Below are positions 8,270 through 16,366 of a stretch of 42,010 nt of DNA, one piece after another. Within the stretch, counting starts at the first letter, position 1; each line of letters starts with the position of its first letter. The position numbers and the translations under genes are program-made. This stretch comes from an uncultured Acidobacteriota bacterium (GTDB taxonomy: Bacteria; Acidobacteriota; Thermoanaerobaculia; UBA5066): positions 1-42,010 of the forward strand of contig CALAQS010000326.1 of the NCBI GenBank assembly GCA_937888435.1, given 5' to 3'. The notes beneath the pieces were generated by a model. It did not search any database, was not told the DNA's origin, and saw nothing but the letters and a program-made list of their open reading frames with translations.

Positions 8270-9181
8270 ATGAACCTGAATCGCCGCACTCTCTTCAAGC
8301 TCGCAGCAGCGGCCGGCACCGCAGGGGTGGTCGGGGCGGCCGCGAAGTCGCGCGCTTCGGTCGTGCCTGCGGCGCGCAACGCCCGCGGCGTTCTCGTGGA
8401 CACGACACGCTGTGTCGGCTGCCGCGCCTGCGAGGCGGCCTGCGCGGAGGCAAACGCCCTCGCCGGCCCCGAAAAGCCCGGCGACGACACCGTGTTCGCG
8501 TCGAAGCGCTCGACGAGCCCGACGGCCTACACCGTCGTCCAGAAAGGCTCCTTGAAGAGCCCCGCCGGCGAGGACCGCTTCGCCAAGACTCAGTGCATGC
8601 ACTGCGTTCAGCCGGCCTGCGCCTCCGGCTGCGTCGTCAAGGCACTCGAGAAAACCGCGTCCGGGCCGGTCGTCTACCACAAGGACCGCTGCCTCGGCTG
8701 CCGCTACTGCATGATCGCGTGCCCCTTTGGCGTCCCGAAGTACGAATTTTCGAGTGCGACGCCGCTCGTCAAGAAGTGCACGTTCTGCGCGGAGCGCCAG
8801 GCGAAGGGCCTCGTGCCCGCGTGCACGGAGGTCTGCCCGTCGGGCGCGCTCCAGTTCGGCGCGCGCGCCGACCTCCTCGAAGAGGCCAAGGAGCGCATCT
8901 ACCAGAACCCGGAAAAGTACGTCCACAAGGTCTACGGCGAGGACGAAGCGGGCGGCACGAGCTGGCTCTACATCTCCGACGTGCCGTTCGAGTCCCTGAA
9001 GCTTCCCGCCGGCATCGAGAAGAAGTCCTACCCCGAGCTCGCCGACGGCGCGCTTTCGGCCGTGCCCTTCGTCATCACGCTCTGGCCGCCGCTCCTCATG
9101 GGCATGTACACCTTCAGCAAGCGTCGCGACGAGGTCGCGGCGAAAGAGAACGATGGAAGGCAGGAGGAACGCCATGTCTGA
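8270..9181 (+). CDS. Tat-exported four-cluster ferredoxin subunit (HybA/PsrB/DsrO-like)
   Basis: 303 residues. The N-terminus has a twin-arginine signal (NRRTLFK, residues 4-10) followed by an Ala/Gly-rich hydrophobic stretch, so it is exported folded. Four Cys groups follow: CVGCRACEAAC, CMHCVQPACASGC, CLGCRYCMIAC, and CTFC with CTEVC. This is the layout of the electron-transfer subunit in hydrogenase-2, polysulfide reductase and Dsr complexes, expected to hold four [4Fe-4S] clusters. A hydrophobic stretch near residues 262-282 (VPFVITLWPPLLMGMY) could anchor it in the membrane, as in HybA. It ends 8 bases inside the NrfD/HybB gene. Role: passing electrons between the NrfD-type quinone subunit and a periplasmic partner, here most likely the triheme cytochrome. 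No molybdopterin or [NiFe] catalytic subunit is present in the operon. Confidence 0.9.
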   Translation: MNLNRRTLFKLAAAAGTAGVVGAAAKSRASVVPAARNARGVLVDTTRCVGCRACEAACAEANALAGPEKPGDDTVFASKRSTSPTAYTVVQKGSLKSPAGEDRFAKTQCMHCVQPACASGCVVKALEKTASGPVVYHKDRCLGCRYCMIACPFGVPKYEFSSATPLVKKCTFCAERQAKGLVPACTEVCPSGALQFGARADLLEEAKERIYQNPEKYVHKVYGEDEAGGTSWLYISDVPFESLKLPAGIEKKSYPELADGALSAVPFVITLWPPLLMGMYTFSKRRDEVAAKENDGRQEERHV

Positions 9182-10403
9182 GCACGCTCTGAAACCCGCG
9201 CTCTTCGGCGGGCCCTGGATGAGGGAAAACCTCTTCCTCGGGATGCCGTTCCGCGCGTATCTCAAGAGCCTCGTGACACCGGCCAACGCGATCGCGGCGG
9301 CGATTCTCCTCGCGGGCCTCCCCACGATCGCGTACCGGTTCTGGAGGGGGCTCGGCGCTGCGACGAACCTGTCGCAGACGAACCCGTGGGGCATCTGGGT
9401 CGCCTTCGACGTCGTGTGCGGCGTCGCGCTCGCGGCGGGCGGCTACACGGTCGCCTGCGCGGTCTACATCTTCGGCCAGAAAGAGCTGCGGCCGATCCTC
9501 CGCCCCGCGATCCTGACCGGGTTTCTCGGGTACGCGCTCGTCCTCTTCGGGCTCGTCGTGGACCTCGGCCAGCCGTGGCGGCTGCCTTACCAGTTCTTCC
9601 TGACTCCCGGCACGACAGCCGTCATGTACGAGGTCGGCTGGTGCGTCTTTCTATATCTGATGGTGCTCGGGCTCGAGTTCGCGCCCGCCGCGCTCGAGTG
9701 GCTCGGCCTCGTCAAGCTGCGCCGGCTCCTCGGGTCGCTGACGATCGGCATCATCGTCATCGGCGTCACGCTCTCGACGCTCCACCAGTCCTCGCTCGGC
9801 GCCTTCTTCCTCATGACGCCGGGCAAGCTGCACCCGCTCTGGTACTCGCCGTTCCTGCCGATTTTCTTCTTCGTGTCGAGTCTCGCGGCGGGCATCGGCA
9901 TGGTGGTCGTGGAGAGCGCGCTTTCCCACCGCGCGTTCCACGACCGGCTCGACCCGGCCGCCTCCGTGGATCTCGACCGCATCACGCTCTCCCTCGCCAA
10001 GGGCGGCGCGATCGTCCTTTTCGCGTACTTCTTCATCCGGCTGCAGGGTCTCGTTTCGAGCGGCCGCTTCGACCTCCTCGCGACCGGCTGGGGCGCCTGG
10101 TATCTCTTCGAGATGCTCGGCTTCATCCTCCTGCCGTCGTTCGTGTTCGCCTTCGCAGCGCGGCGAAAGAGCGCGAGGCTGGCCCGGATCGCCGGCGTCC
10201 TCACGGTTCTCGGCGTGATCCTCAACCGCTTTAACGTCTCGCTCATCGCCTTCAACTGGAACGTCCCGGACCGCTACGTCCCGAGCGCCGGCGAGGTCAT
10301 CACGTCACTCACGATCGTGACGATCGGCGTCCTGATCTTCCGCTGGATCGTGAATCGCATGCCGGTGGTGAACGAGCACCCCGACTGGCGCGGCGCCCAC
10401 TGA
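9174..10403 (+). CDS. hybB-like: NrfD/HybB-type quinone-interacting membrane subunit
   Basis: ATG 9174 is preceded by AGGAGGAA and overlaps the end of the ferredoxin gene by 8 bases; 409 residues. About ten TM helices. Features of the HybB branch are visible: NPWGIWVAFDVVCGVALAAGG in the early helices, DLGQPWRLPYQF, and a late RFNVSLIAF loop. Proteins of this family exchange electrons between menaquinol or ubiquinone and the ferredoxin subunit and carry no haem of their own. Tight coupling to the four-cluster protein implies a two-subunit module as in Hyb, Qrc, Act or Cbc complexes. Confidence 0.92.
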   Translation: MSEHALKPALFGGPWMRENLFLGMPFRAYLKSLVTPANAIAAAILLAGLPTIAYRFWRGLGAATNLSQTNPWGIWVAFDVVCGVALAAGGYTVACAVYIFGQKELRPILRPAILTGFLGYALVLFGLVVDLGQPWRLPYQFFLTPGTTAVMYEVGWCVFLYLMVLGLEFAPAALEWLGLVKLRRLLGSLTIGIIVIGVTLSTLHQSSLGAFFLMTPGKLHPLWYSPFLPIFFFVSSLAAGIGMVVVESALSHRAFHDRLDPAASVDLDRITLSLAKGGAIVLFAYFFIRLQGLVSSGRFDLLATGWGAWYLFEMLGFILLPSFVFAFAARRKSARLARIAGVLTVLGVILNRFNVSLIAFNWNVPDRYVPSAGEVITSLTIVTIGVLIFRWIVNRMPVVNEHPDWRGAH

Positions 10404-10420
10404 GAGAGGGAGAAAGAGCC

Positions 10421-11089
10421 ATGAACGAATACCAGCTCCTCAACCCGTACACGGCGAAGGCCCTGGAATACGCCCTCGCGATCTCATACCTCCTCCTCTT
10501 CATCCCCTTCTGGCGCTTCGTCCAGGGGGAGGCGGTTCCGGCGCACGCCCTCGGCTTCGGCTGGTTCCAGGTTCCGAACGGCGTCCATCTGCACGCCGGC
10601 CACGCCTGGGCGCGCCCGGAGGGCGGCGCCGTGGAGGTCGGCCTCGACGACTTCGCCCACAAGCTCGTGGGCCCGCTCGAGACGGTGCGTTTTCCCGAGA
10701 TCGGCGCGCCGGTGAGGCAGGGCCAGAAGGCCTTCACGATCGTGGCCGGCGGCCAGCCGCTCGACGTGCTCTCGCCGGTCGACGGCCACGTCATCGCGTT
10801 GAACGAAGCCGTTCGCGCGCATCCGGCCGACGCGCTGCGCGACCCATACGGTGCCGGCTGGCTCATGAAGGTCGAGCCGCGCTGGCTGACCGGCAACCTC
10901 AAGAACCTCTTCTCGGGCGACGCGGCCCGCCGGTTCCTCGACGCCGCGGCGGGGAAGCTCGCCCAACGCCTCACGCCGCAACTCGGCGTCGTATTGCAGG
11001 ACGGCGGAACGCCGGTGCACGGCATCGCGCGAGCTCTCGACGAGGACCACTGGGACGAGCTGGCCCGGCGGTTCCTCGAGGGAAAGTGA
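10421..11089 (+). CDS. Membrane-anchored GcvH-like protein without the lipoyl lysine (1)
   Basis: 222 residues with SD GAGAGGGAG before ATG 10421. One TM at about 14-34 is followed by a GcvH-like fold: LHAGHAWARPEGGAVEVGLDDFA corresponds to the start of glycine-cleavage H protein, and DVLSPVDGHVIALN to its lipoyl hairpin. In true H protein the hairpin contains the lipoylated Lys eight residues before the Pro of xPV. Here that position is Gly in AGGQPLDVLSPV, with no Lys nearby, so lipoylation is not expected. No glycine-cleavage gene is near. The protein is probably a structural or assembly part of the respiratory module; topology (soluble part in cytoplasm or periplasm) is undecided. A second copy is encoded two genes downstream. 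Confidence 0.75.
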   Translation: MNEYQLLNPYTAKALEYALAISYLLLFIPFWRFVQGEAVPAHALGFGWFQVPNGVHLHAGHAWARPEGGAVEVGLDDFAHKLVGPLETVRFPEIGAPVRQGQKAFTIVAGGQPLDVLSPVDGHVIALNEAVRAHPADALRDPYGAGWLMKVEPRWLTGNLKNLFSGDAARRFLDAAAGKLAQRLTPQLGVVLQDGGTPVHGIARALDEDHWDELARRFLEGK

Positions 11090-11099
11090 GGCGGCCGTC

Positions 11100-11450
11100 A
11101 TGAGGCATCTCCGACTCTTCGCCATCCTTCTGACGCTCGGGTTGACCGGGGCGGTTCTCCCGGCCAGCCTCCCGCGCCTGCCGAACGACCGCGCTCTCCC
11201 ACAGGGAACGGAGAGCCCGGGCGTCGTGACGTTCCGCCACTCGTCGCACGTCGACCAAGCGAAGCCCGACTGCACGACCTGCCACCCGGCGCTGTTCCCG
11301 ATCCTCCCCCGTTCCGAGGCCCAGGCGGGCCCCCGACTCCTGCACAAGGACATGGAAAAGGGCGTCGCCTGCGGCAAGTGCCACGACGGCAAGAGCGCGC
11401 ATGGATTCGACGATTGCGCCACGTGCCACGTCGTTCCGAAAGAGAGGTGA
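11100..11450 (+). CDS. Triheme c7-type cytochrome, periplasmic
   Basis: 116 residues with an N-terminal signal sequence or anchor (hydrophobic residues 5-22). Three CxxCH motifs occur: CTTCH (58-62), CGKCH (91-95) and CATCH (106-110). Extra His at 47, 50, 82 and 101 can act as sixth ligands, so bis-His low-potential haems are expected. Motif spacing and size fit the cytochrome c3/c7 class (PF14522-like). It probably accepts electrons from the ferredoxin subunit, or donates to it, in the periplasm. It lies 10 bases after the first GcvH-like gene and 5 bases before the second. Confidence 0.9.
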   Translation: MRHLRLFAILLTLGLTGAVLPASLPRLPNDRALPQGTESPGVVTFRHSSHVDQAKPDCTTCHPALFPILPRSEAQAGPRLLHKDMEKGVACGKCHDGKSAHGFDDCATCHVVPKER

Positions 11451-11455
11451 GCATC

Positions 11456-12166
11456 ATGGAAGCTCTCTTGATGTTTTTGCAGGGAGCCATCATCTTCGTG
11501 GCGGGTCTCCTCATCCGCCTTTTGCTTCTCATCGCCTTCGTCGCCGTCGCCCTCGTGCCCATCCTCGCGGGGTGGGGTCTCTATCGCCTGGCTGAGTCGG
11601 CGATCCGACGGCTCAGGGCACGCCGACTCGGCCTCGTGGAAGTCGACGGCCTGGTTCTCGCCGAGCGCCGCCGTTACACGCCCGCCCACGCGTGGCTGGA
11701 AGAGACCGGCGGCCGCCTGCGCGTGGGTCTCGACGGTCTCGCCGGACACCTCCTTCACGGCGTCACCGCCATCCAGCTTCCGCAGCCGGGCAGCATGCTG
11801 GCCGCAGGGCGCGCGGCCGTGACGGTCGCGTGCGGCGCGCGGACGGCGATCATCCCCTCACCCGTGACGGGCACGGTGGTGGCCGTGAACAGCGCCGTCT
11901 CGCGCCACCCGTCCCTCGTGCTCTCCTCGCCTTACGGGAGAGGCTGGCTCTTCTCGGTGCGGCCGGCCTCGGACACGTACCGCAGCTTCCCGACGGGCGC
12001 GGTGGCGCGCGCCTGGTTCCACGCCGATGAGACGCGGCTCGCGCATTTCCTCGAAGGCGAGCTCGGCCTCGCGGCGGCGGACGGCGGCGAGCTCGTCCTG
12101 CCTCCCCCGGCCCTGCTATCCGAAGATCAGTGGCACCGCGCCGTGTCCTCCTTCCTCGAGTCCTGA
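11456..12166 (+). CDS. Membrane-anchored GcvH-like protein without the lipoyl lysine (2)
   Basis: ATG 11456 with GAGAGG upstream; 236 residues. The N-terminus is strongly hydrophobic (about residues 3-47), enough for two TM helices or a re-entrant hairpin. A GcvH-like domain follows: YTPAHAWLEETGGRLRVGLD, then IIPSPVTGTVVAVN as the lipoyl hairpin. The Lys position is occupied by Ala, in the stretch CGARTAIIPSPV, so it cannot be lipoylated in the usual way. It is a diverged paralogue of the protein at 10421. It is the last gene of the sigma-54 operon, 23 bases before the terminator stem. Function inferred only from context: scaffold or maturation partner of the ferredoxin/NrfD/cytochrome complex. 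Confidence 0.75.
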   Translation: MEALLMFLQGAIIFVAGLLIRLLLLIAFVAVALVPILAGWGLYRLAESAIRRLRARRLGLVEVDGLVLAERRRYTPAHAWLEETGGRLRVGLDGLAGHLLHGVTAIQLPQPGSMLAAGRAAVTVACGARTAIIPSPVTGTVVAVNSAVSRHPSLVLSSPYGRGWLFSVRPASDTYRSFPTGAVARAWFHADETRLAHFLEGELGLAAADGGELVLPPPALLSEDQWHRAVSSFLES

Positions 12167-12189
12167 CCCTGCCGCGTGGTTTGCGCGCC

Positions 12190-12220
12190 AAGGCCGCCCC
12201 TCCCGGGGCGGCCTTCTTCT
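12190..12220 (+). terminator. Rho-independent terminator of the redox operon
   Basis: AAGGCCGCCCC, loop TCCC, GGGGCGGCCTT form a perfect 11-bp stem, followed by CTTCT. It lies 23 bases after the second GcvH-like gene. Confidence 0.85.
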
Positions 12221-12257
12221 GTCAAGATCAAGAGGCTGGAAAAAGGAGACCGTCCCC

Positions 12258-13142
12258 ATGCGCCGATCCACCCTCGTCCTCGCGCTCGTCCTTTTCGCGG
12301 GTTGCGGCAAGAATCCCGCCGCTCCTGCTGCCCGCGTGGCGGGCCCCGACTCTCCCGCTCACGGGGCCGCGCTCGAAGCTTCGGCTCCGGCCGCCGTCAT
12401 CCCCCAAGCGCCTCAGCCCGCTCTCGCTACCGTGTCGGGAGTCGTCGAGGAGACGCTTGACGCCTCCGACTACACGTATATGCGGCTGAAGACCGACGGC
12501 AGTGAGATCTGGGCCGCCGTCACGAAGACGTCCGTGAAGAAGGGCGACCGGGTCACCGTCGCGAACGCGATGTCGATGGACGGCTTCGAGAGCAAGACGC
12601 TGAACCGGAAATTCGAGCACATCGTCTTCGGCAACCTCGGCGGCGGAACGGCCGGCGCTCTGTCGGCTGGCGCGCCCCCCGCGCCGGTCTCGGCGCACGG
12701 CTCCGCGTCCGAAGCCCAGCCGCGCTCCCAAATGGCCGCGCAGCACGCGGCGGTGGCGGGCGGCCCGGCGGATGCCGGTGACGTCGTGGTCGCGAAGGCC
12801 GAAGGCAAGGACGCGCGCACGGTGGCGCAGATCTTTGCGGAGCGCCTTTCGCTTAAGGACAAGACCGTGTTCGTGCGCGGCAAGGTCGTGAAGGCGAACA
12901 CCTCGATCATGGGCCGGAACTGGATTCACATTCGCGACGGCTCCGGTTCACGTGAAAAGAAGGACGACGACCTGACGGTGACGACTAAAGACGGCGCGGC
13001 CGTCGGCGACATCGTGGTCGCAAAGGGCGTCGTTCATGTCGACCGCGACTTCGGCGCCGGCTACTCGTACCCGGTCGTCCTGGAGGACGCGAAGATCACG
13101 CGCGAGCCGGCCTCGACGCGGGCGGACGCGACGCTAAGGTGA
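12258..13142 (+). CDS. OB-fold lipoprotein, two repeats
   Basis: ATG 12258 has AAGGAGA 8 bases upstream; 294 residues. The N-terminus is a lipoprotein signal (LVLFAGC, Cys near residue 16). An Ala/Pro-rich stretch follows, then two beta-rich units: about 60-125 ([18 protein letters not shown] ... KGDRVTV) and 200-285 ([19 protein letters not shown], then GDIVVAKG). Both look like OB folds of the kind found in NrfJ/YgiW-type or nucleic-acid-binding-domain periplasmic proteins. The linker (130-185) is Ala/Gly/Pro-rich. Its stop overlaps the GTG of the aromatic-biosynthesis fusion gene, but a functional link is not obvious. Ligand unknown. Confidence 0.65.
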   Translation: MRRSTLVLALVLFAGCGKNPAAPAARVAGPDSPAHGAALEASAPAAVIPQAPQPALATVSGVVEETLDASDYTYMRLKTDGSEIWAAVTKTSVKKGDRVTVANAMSMDGFESKTLNRKFEHIVFGNLGGGTAGALSAGAPPAPVSAHGSASEAQPRSQMAAQHAAVAGGPADAGDVVVAKAEGKDARTVAQIFAERLSLKDKTVFVRGKVVKANTSIMGRNWIHIRDGSGSREKKDDDLTVTTKDGAAVGDIVVAKGVVHVDRDFGAGYSYPVVLEDAKITREPASTRADATLR

Positions 13143-15031
13143 CGCCGCGCGGGGCGGAGCTCGCGGGCTATCAGGGGCAGCCCGGCTCCTTCTCAGCCCG
13201 CGCGGCGGCGCGTTGCGGGAAGCCGGTGGCCTTCCCCACCTTCGAACGCACGCTGCGCGCGCTCCTCGCCGGAGAGATCGCGTGCGCCGTGCTGCCCGCG
13301 GTCAACCGCGTGGACGGGCCGATCCTCGAGTCCCTGGACGCGCTCGCCCGCTCGCTGGCAGAGCTGGAGTCCGCGATCGCCGTCGAGGCCGAGATCGAAG
13401 TGCCCGTGAGGCTCGTTCTCGCCGCGCCAGAGGGCCTCGCGCTCGAGAGCGTGCGCGAGGTCCATTCCCAGGCCGCGGTGCTCAGGCAGTGCCGCCATCT
13501 CCTCGCGCGCCTCGACGCGATTCCGATCGACACGCACGACACGGCGTACGCGGCGTTTCGCGTGAAGGAGGCGGGAGGGCCTCGGGCAGCCGTCTGCTCG
13601 GAGGAGGCGGCGCTCGAGGCCGGCCTTCTCATTCTCGAGGAAGACGTGTCGGACGTGCGCCCGAACACGACGCGCTTCTGGCGACTGGCCCGCGCCGGGG
13701 CGACCGCGGATGCGGTGCCGGGGGATGACGTCGCGCCCGACTCTTCGGCGCCGCGCGTTGTTTTCTACGCGGGCGTGCGGGCATCGTCGGCCCTCGCGGA
13801 AGCGGGCGCCGAGCTGCTCTCGCTGCCGGGCACACCGGGCGATCCGGTCCGCGGCTTCGCGGTCGTGCCCGAGAAGAACGTCGCGCGCGCGGCGGCGGGT
13901 ACGGGCCGGCCCGCGGCAGGAGAGCGCGTGATCTGGCTCGGGCCCGCCCCGGAGTTCGTGCGTCCACCCCGGATGCGCGACCTCCCGAAGGTGACCCAGG
14001 TGCGCGAGCCGAGCATCGTCGCCGTTGGGCCCTTCGTCGTCGGCGGAGGCCACCGCGCCGTGATTGCGGGGCCGTGCGCGGTCGAATCGCCCGAGCAGGT
14101 CGCGCGGCTCGCGCGCGCCGTGGCGCGCGCCGGCGCGACCGCGCTCCGCGGCGGCGTCTTCAAGCCGCGCACGTCCCCCTATTCGTTCCAGGGGCATGGC
14201 CTCGAAGCTCTCGGCTGGCTGAAGGACGCGGGAGACGCGGCGGGACTCCCGATCGTGACGGAAGTGATGGCGCCCGCGCAGGTCGTCCCGGTGGCCGAGC
14301 GGGTCGACGTGCTGCAGATCGGCGCGCGGAACTGCCAGAACTACGACCTCCTGAAGGAAGCGGGCAGAAGCTCCCGCCCCGTCTTTCTGAAACGCGGGTT
14401 CGGAACGACCGTCGAGGAGTGGCTCTCCTCGGCCGAGTACCTGCTCGACGCGGGCTGCAAGAACGTGATCCTCTGCGAGCGTGGCATCCGCACGTTCGAG
14501 AAGGCGACGCGCGGGACACTCGACCTCGGCGGCCTCCTCGTAGCGCGCAGCCTCACGCATCTCCCGCTCTTCGCGGATCCCTCGCATGCCGCGGGCCGGC
14601 GCGACCTCGTGCCGGGTCTCGCGCGCGCGGCGTGGGGCGCGGGTGTGGACGGACTCATGATCGAGGTCCACGATGCCCCCGAGTCCGCGCTCTCCGACGG
14701 GCCGCAGGCTCTTTTACCCGAGGATCTCGAGGAGCTGCTCGACGAATTCGGCATCCTGCCCGGCGCGAGCGGCTCGGTGGAGAGGATCCGGCGCGCGATC
14801 GACGTCGTGGACGGCGGCATCGCGCGGCTCGCGGCGCAGAGACTCGAGCTGGCGCGGCGCGTGGGCGCCGTCAAGAAGGCCTCCGGCCGCCCGATTCGCG
14901 ACGAGGCGCGCGAGGCGAGCGTGCGTGCGCGTTTCGCCGAGGCGCTCGGAGGAGACACCCTGGGCGCGACGCGGCTCGCGGACACGCTCATAGACCTCGC
15001 TTTGGAGGCGGAGAAGCCCGGCGACGCGTGA
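13139..15031 (+). CDS. Three-domain fusion: prephenate dehydratase - DAHP synthase - chorismate mutase
   Basis: GTG 13139 overlaps the upstream stop; 630 residues. Domain 1 (about 8-185) is prephenate-dehydratase-like: [20 protein letters not shown], then NTTRFW containing the catalytic Thr-Arg-Phe. Its usual PxENS loop reads PAVNR, so the conserved Glu is lost. A linker (190-295) has no clear ACT domain. Domain 2 (about 300-535) is a type I-beta (AroF/KDO8P-like) DAHP synthase: [58 protein letters not shown] and SDGPQ. Expected metal ligands are C313, H483, E509 and D520. Domain 3 (about 545-625) is an AroQ chorismate mutase with [23 protein letters not shown] and [16 protein letters not shown] synthase-chorismate mutase and chorismate mutase-prephenate dehydratase fusions are known; all three in this order is unusual. 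It could couple shikimate-pathway entry to phenylalanine synthesis. Confidence 0.9.
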   Translation: MTPRGAELAGYQGQPGSFSARAAARCGKPVAFPTFERTLRALLAGEIACAVLPAVNRVDGPILESLDALARSLAELESAIAVEAEIEVPVRLVLAAPEGLALESVREVHSQAAVLRQCRHLLARLDAIPIDTHDTAYAAFRVKEAGGPRAAVCSEEAALEAGLLILEEDVSDVRPNTTRFWRLARAGATADAVPGDDVAPDSSAPRVVFYAGVRASSALAEAGAELLSLPGTPGDPVRGFAVVPEKNVARAAAGTGRPAAGERVIWLGPAPEFVRPPRMRDLPKVTQVREPSIVAVGPFVVGGGHRAVIAGPCAVESPEQVARLARAVARAGATALRGGVFKPRTSPYSFQGHGLEALGWLKDAGDAAGLPIVTEVMAPAQVVPVAERVDVLQIGARNCQNYDLLKEAGRSSRPVFLKRGFGTTVEEWLSSAEYLLDAGCKNVILCERGIRTFEKATRGTLDLGGLLVARSLTHLPLFADPSHAAGRRDLVPGLARAAWGAGVDGLMIEVHDAPESALSDGPQALLPEDLEELLDEFGILPGASGSVERIRRAIDVVDGGIARLAAQRLELARRVGAVKKASGRPIRDEAREASVRARFAEALGGDTLGATRLADTLIDLALEAEKPGDA

Positions 15032-15080
15032 AAAACTCGACCCGATCATTCTGCGGGTTGTAATCGTCGCGCCGCGGATG

Positions 15081-15094
15081 GGCGCCTAAGCGCC
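15081..15094. terminator. Short hairpin between convergent genes
   Basis: GGCGC-CTAA-GCGCC, a 5-bp stem and 4-base loop, lies between the convergent fusion gene and the hypothetical gene and touches the latter's stop codon. It is too short for a confident call. Confidence 0.25.
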
Positions 15095-15822
15095 TACTTC
15101 TTGTCGGCCGGCTTGACCTCCTCCTTCGGCCCGGCCCCGGCCTTCTTCGAGGCGGCGGCGGGCTTCGCCTCCTTTTTCGGCGTCCAGAACTCCGGGTCCC
15201 GGGCGACGAACTCCTTCGAGGGATAGCTCATCGCGGGGCTGAAGGCGAAGACGTTGCTCTCGACCGTCGCGAACCCGTCGGACGCCATCTTCGCGAGAGA
15301 CTTTTCGTTCTCGGGGCCCTCGGCCTCCCGGATCGCCCCGGCGCGTGAGATCGAGGCGTCGATCTCGGATATCGATTTCATCGGAAGCAGGATCATGAAC
15401 GTCGGGCCGGGCATCCCGCCCGAGATCTGGTAGACCGCCCACGGCAGCTCGATCTTCGCTTTCTCGTAGGCGCTCCGGACGATCTTCACGGAGTCCTGGA
15501 AGTCGCTCTCGTGTCCCGGGCGCACTCGGAACGTGAGCAGGCGGAAGTACCGCATCTTCGCGATGTCGACGGGGTCGCCCGCGCTCAGATCCTCGCGCAG
15601 GAAGGCGACGAGGCTCCGCCCGTTCGTCAGCAGCTCTCCGTCCTTCTCGACGAGCCTGTCGAGGTCCGCGGTGAGCGCGGTGTTCTTGTCAGTATCCTCC
15701 CGGTCCTTCTCCCATGCGGCGAAGGAGGGGTAGCCCGTCAGGAACCAGGCCTCGCTCGGGCCCGTGACCGTCGTCATGGCGAGGTAATGGGTCGGCCAGT
15801 TTGCCCGGGCCATCGCCGCCAC
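15094..15822 (-). CDS. Hypothetical protein, probably lacking its original signal peptide
   Basis: 242 residues from GTG 15822 (or 239 from ATG 15813). Aromatic-rich segments such as NWPTHYLAMTTV and GPSEAWFLTGYPSF, and a Lys/Ala-rich tail (last 30 residues), suggest a folded stress-response or EthD/NIPSNAP-like secreted protein, but I cannot assign a family. Protein-like sequence continues upstream in the same frame (ETPPKVLQIYREEVKVGK) to an in-frame TAG at 15957-15955. There is no ATG, GTG, TTG or CTG in that stretch and no signal peptide. The gene therefore seems to have lost its 5' end, or starts at an unrecognised codon. It lies 124 bases downstream of yjbQ on the same strand. Confidence 0.55.
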   Translation of the reverse strand: MAAMARANWPTHYLAMTTVTGPSEAWFLTGYPSFAAWEKDREDTDKNTALTADLDRLVEKDGELLTNGRSLVAFLREDLSAGDPVDIAKMRYFRLLTFRVRPGHESDFQDSVKIVRSAYEKAKIELPWAVYQISGGMPGPTFMILLPMKSISEIDASISRAGAIREAEGPENEKSLAKMASDGFATVESNVFAFSPAMSYPSKEFVARDPEFWTPKKEAKPAAASKKAGAGPKEEVKPADKK

Positions 15823-15946
15823 GAAGCCCTTCTCGACCTTGACGTGTGCTGGAGCTTTCCCGACCTTGACCTCCTCGCGGTAGATCTGGAGGACCTTCGG
15901 GGGCGTCTCGTTTGATGTCTCGGCCCGGTTGCGGCAGAGCCTATAT

Positions 15947-16366
15947 CTACTCCCCTAGAATCTTGATGAGGACGCGCTTGTCGCGACGGCCGTCCCACTC
16001 ACCGTAGAAGATCCGCTCCCACGTGCCGAAGTCCAGCCGCCCCTTCGTGATGGCGACGACGACCTCGCGGCCCATGAGCTGCCGCTTGATGTGCGCGTCG
16101 GCATTGTCCTCACCGGTGTCGTTGTGGCGCCAATCAGAGACCGGGTCGTGGGGGACGAGCGCCTCGAAAAAACGCTCGTAATCGCGGTGAAGGCCAGCCT
16201 CGTCGTCGTTGATGAAAACCGAGGCCGTGACGTGCATCGGGTTGACGAGGCAGAGTCCTTCCTTGACCCCGCTCTCGTCGATCGCGGCCTGGACCTCGCC
16301 GGTGATGTTCACGAATCCGATTCTGCCGGGGAGATGAAGCGTCAGGACCTTGCGATGCGATTTCAT
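15947..16366 (-). CDS. yjbQ: YjbQ family protein (UPF0047)
   Basis: 139 residues, ATG 16366, which overlaps the stop of the kinase gene (ATGA). The family pattern is complete: [21 protein letters not shown], then a His-Asn-Asp segment with [13 protein letters not shown], and [18 protein letters not shown] near the end. Members form trimers and bind a metal through conserved His. The enzyme is annotated as 'secondary thiamine-phosphate synthase' because overexpression rescues E. coli thiE mutants; its natural role is uncertain. Coupling to a Ser/Thr kinase is not something I know from other genomes. Confidence 0.92.
   Translation of the reverse strand: MKSHRKVLTLHLPGRIGFVNITGEVQAAIDESGVKEGLCLVNPMHVTASVFINDDEAGLHRDYERFFEALVPHDPVSDWRHNDTGEDNADAHIKRQLMGREVVVAITKGRLDFGTWERIFYGEWDGRRDKRVLIKILGE

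Noticed and set aside
8270-10403. A hydrogenase-2 or polysulfide reductase operon
   Set aside because: Only the electron-transfer and membrane subunits are present; no [NiFe] or molybdopterin catalytic subunit is encoded in the operon.
10421-12166. Glycine cleavage system genes
   Set aside because: The H-like proteins lack the lipoyl lysine, have membrane anchors, and no gcvT or gcvP is present.
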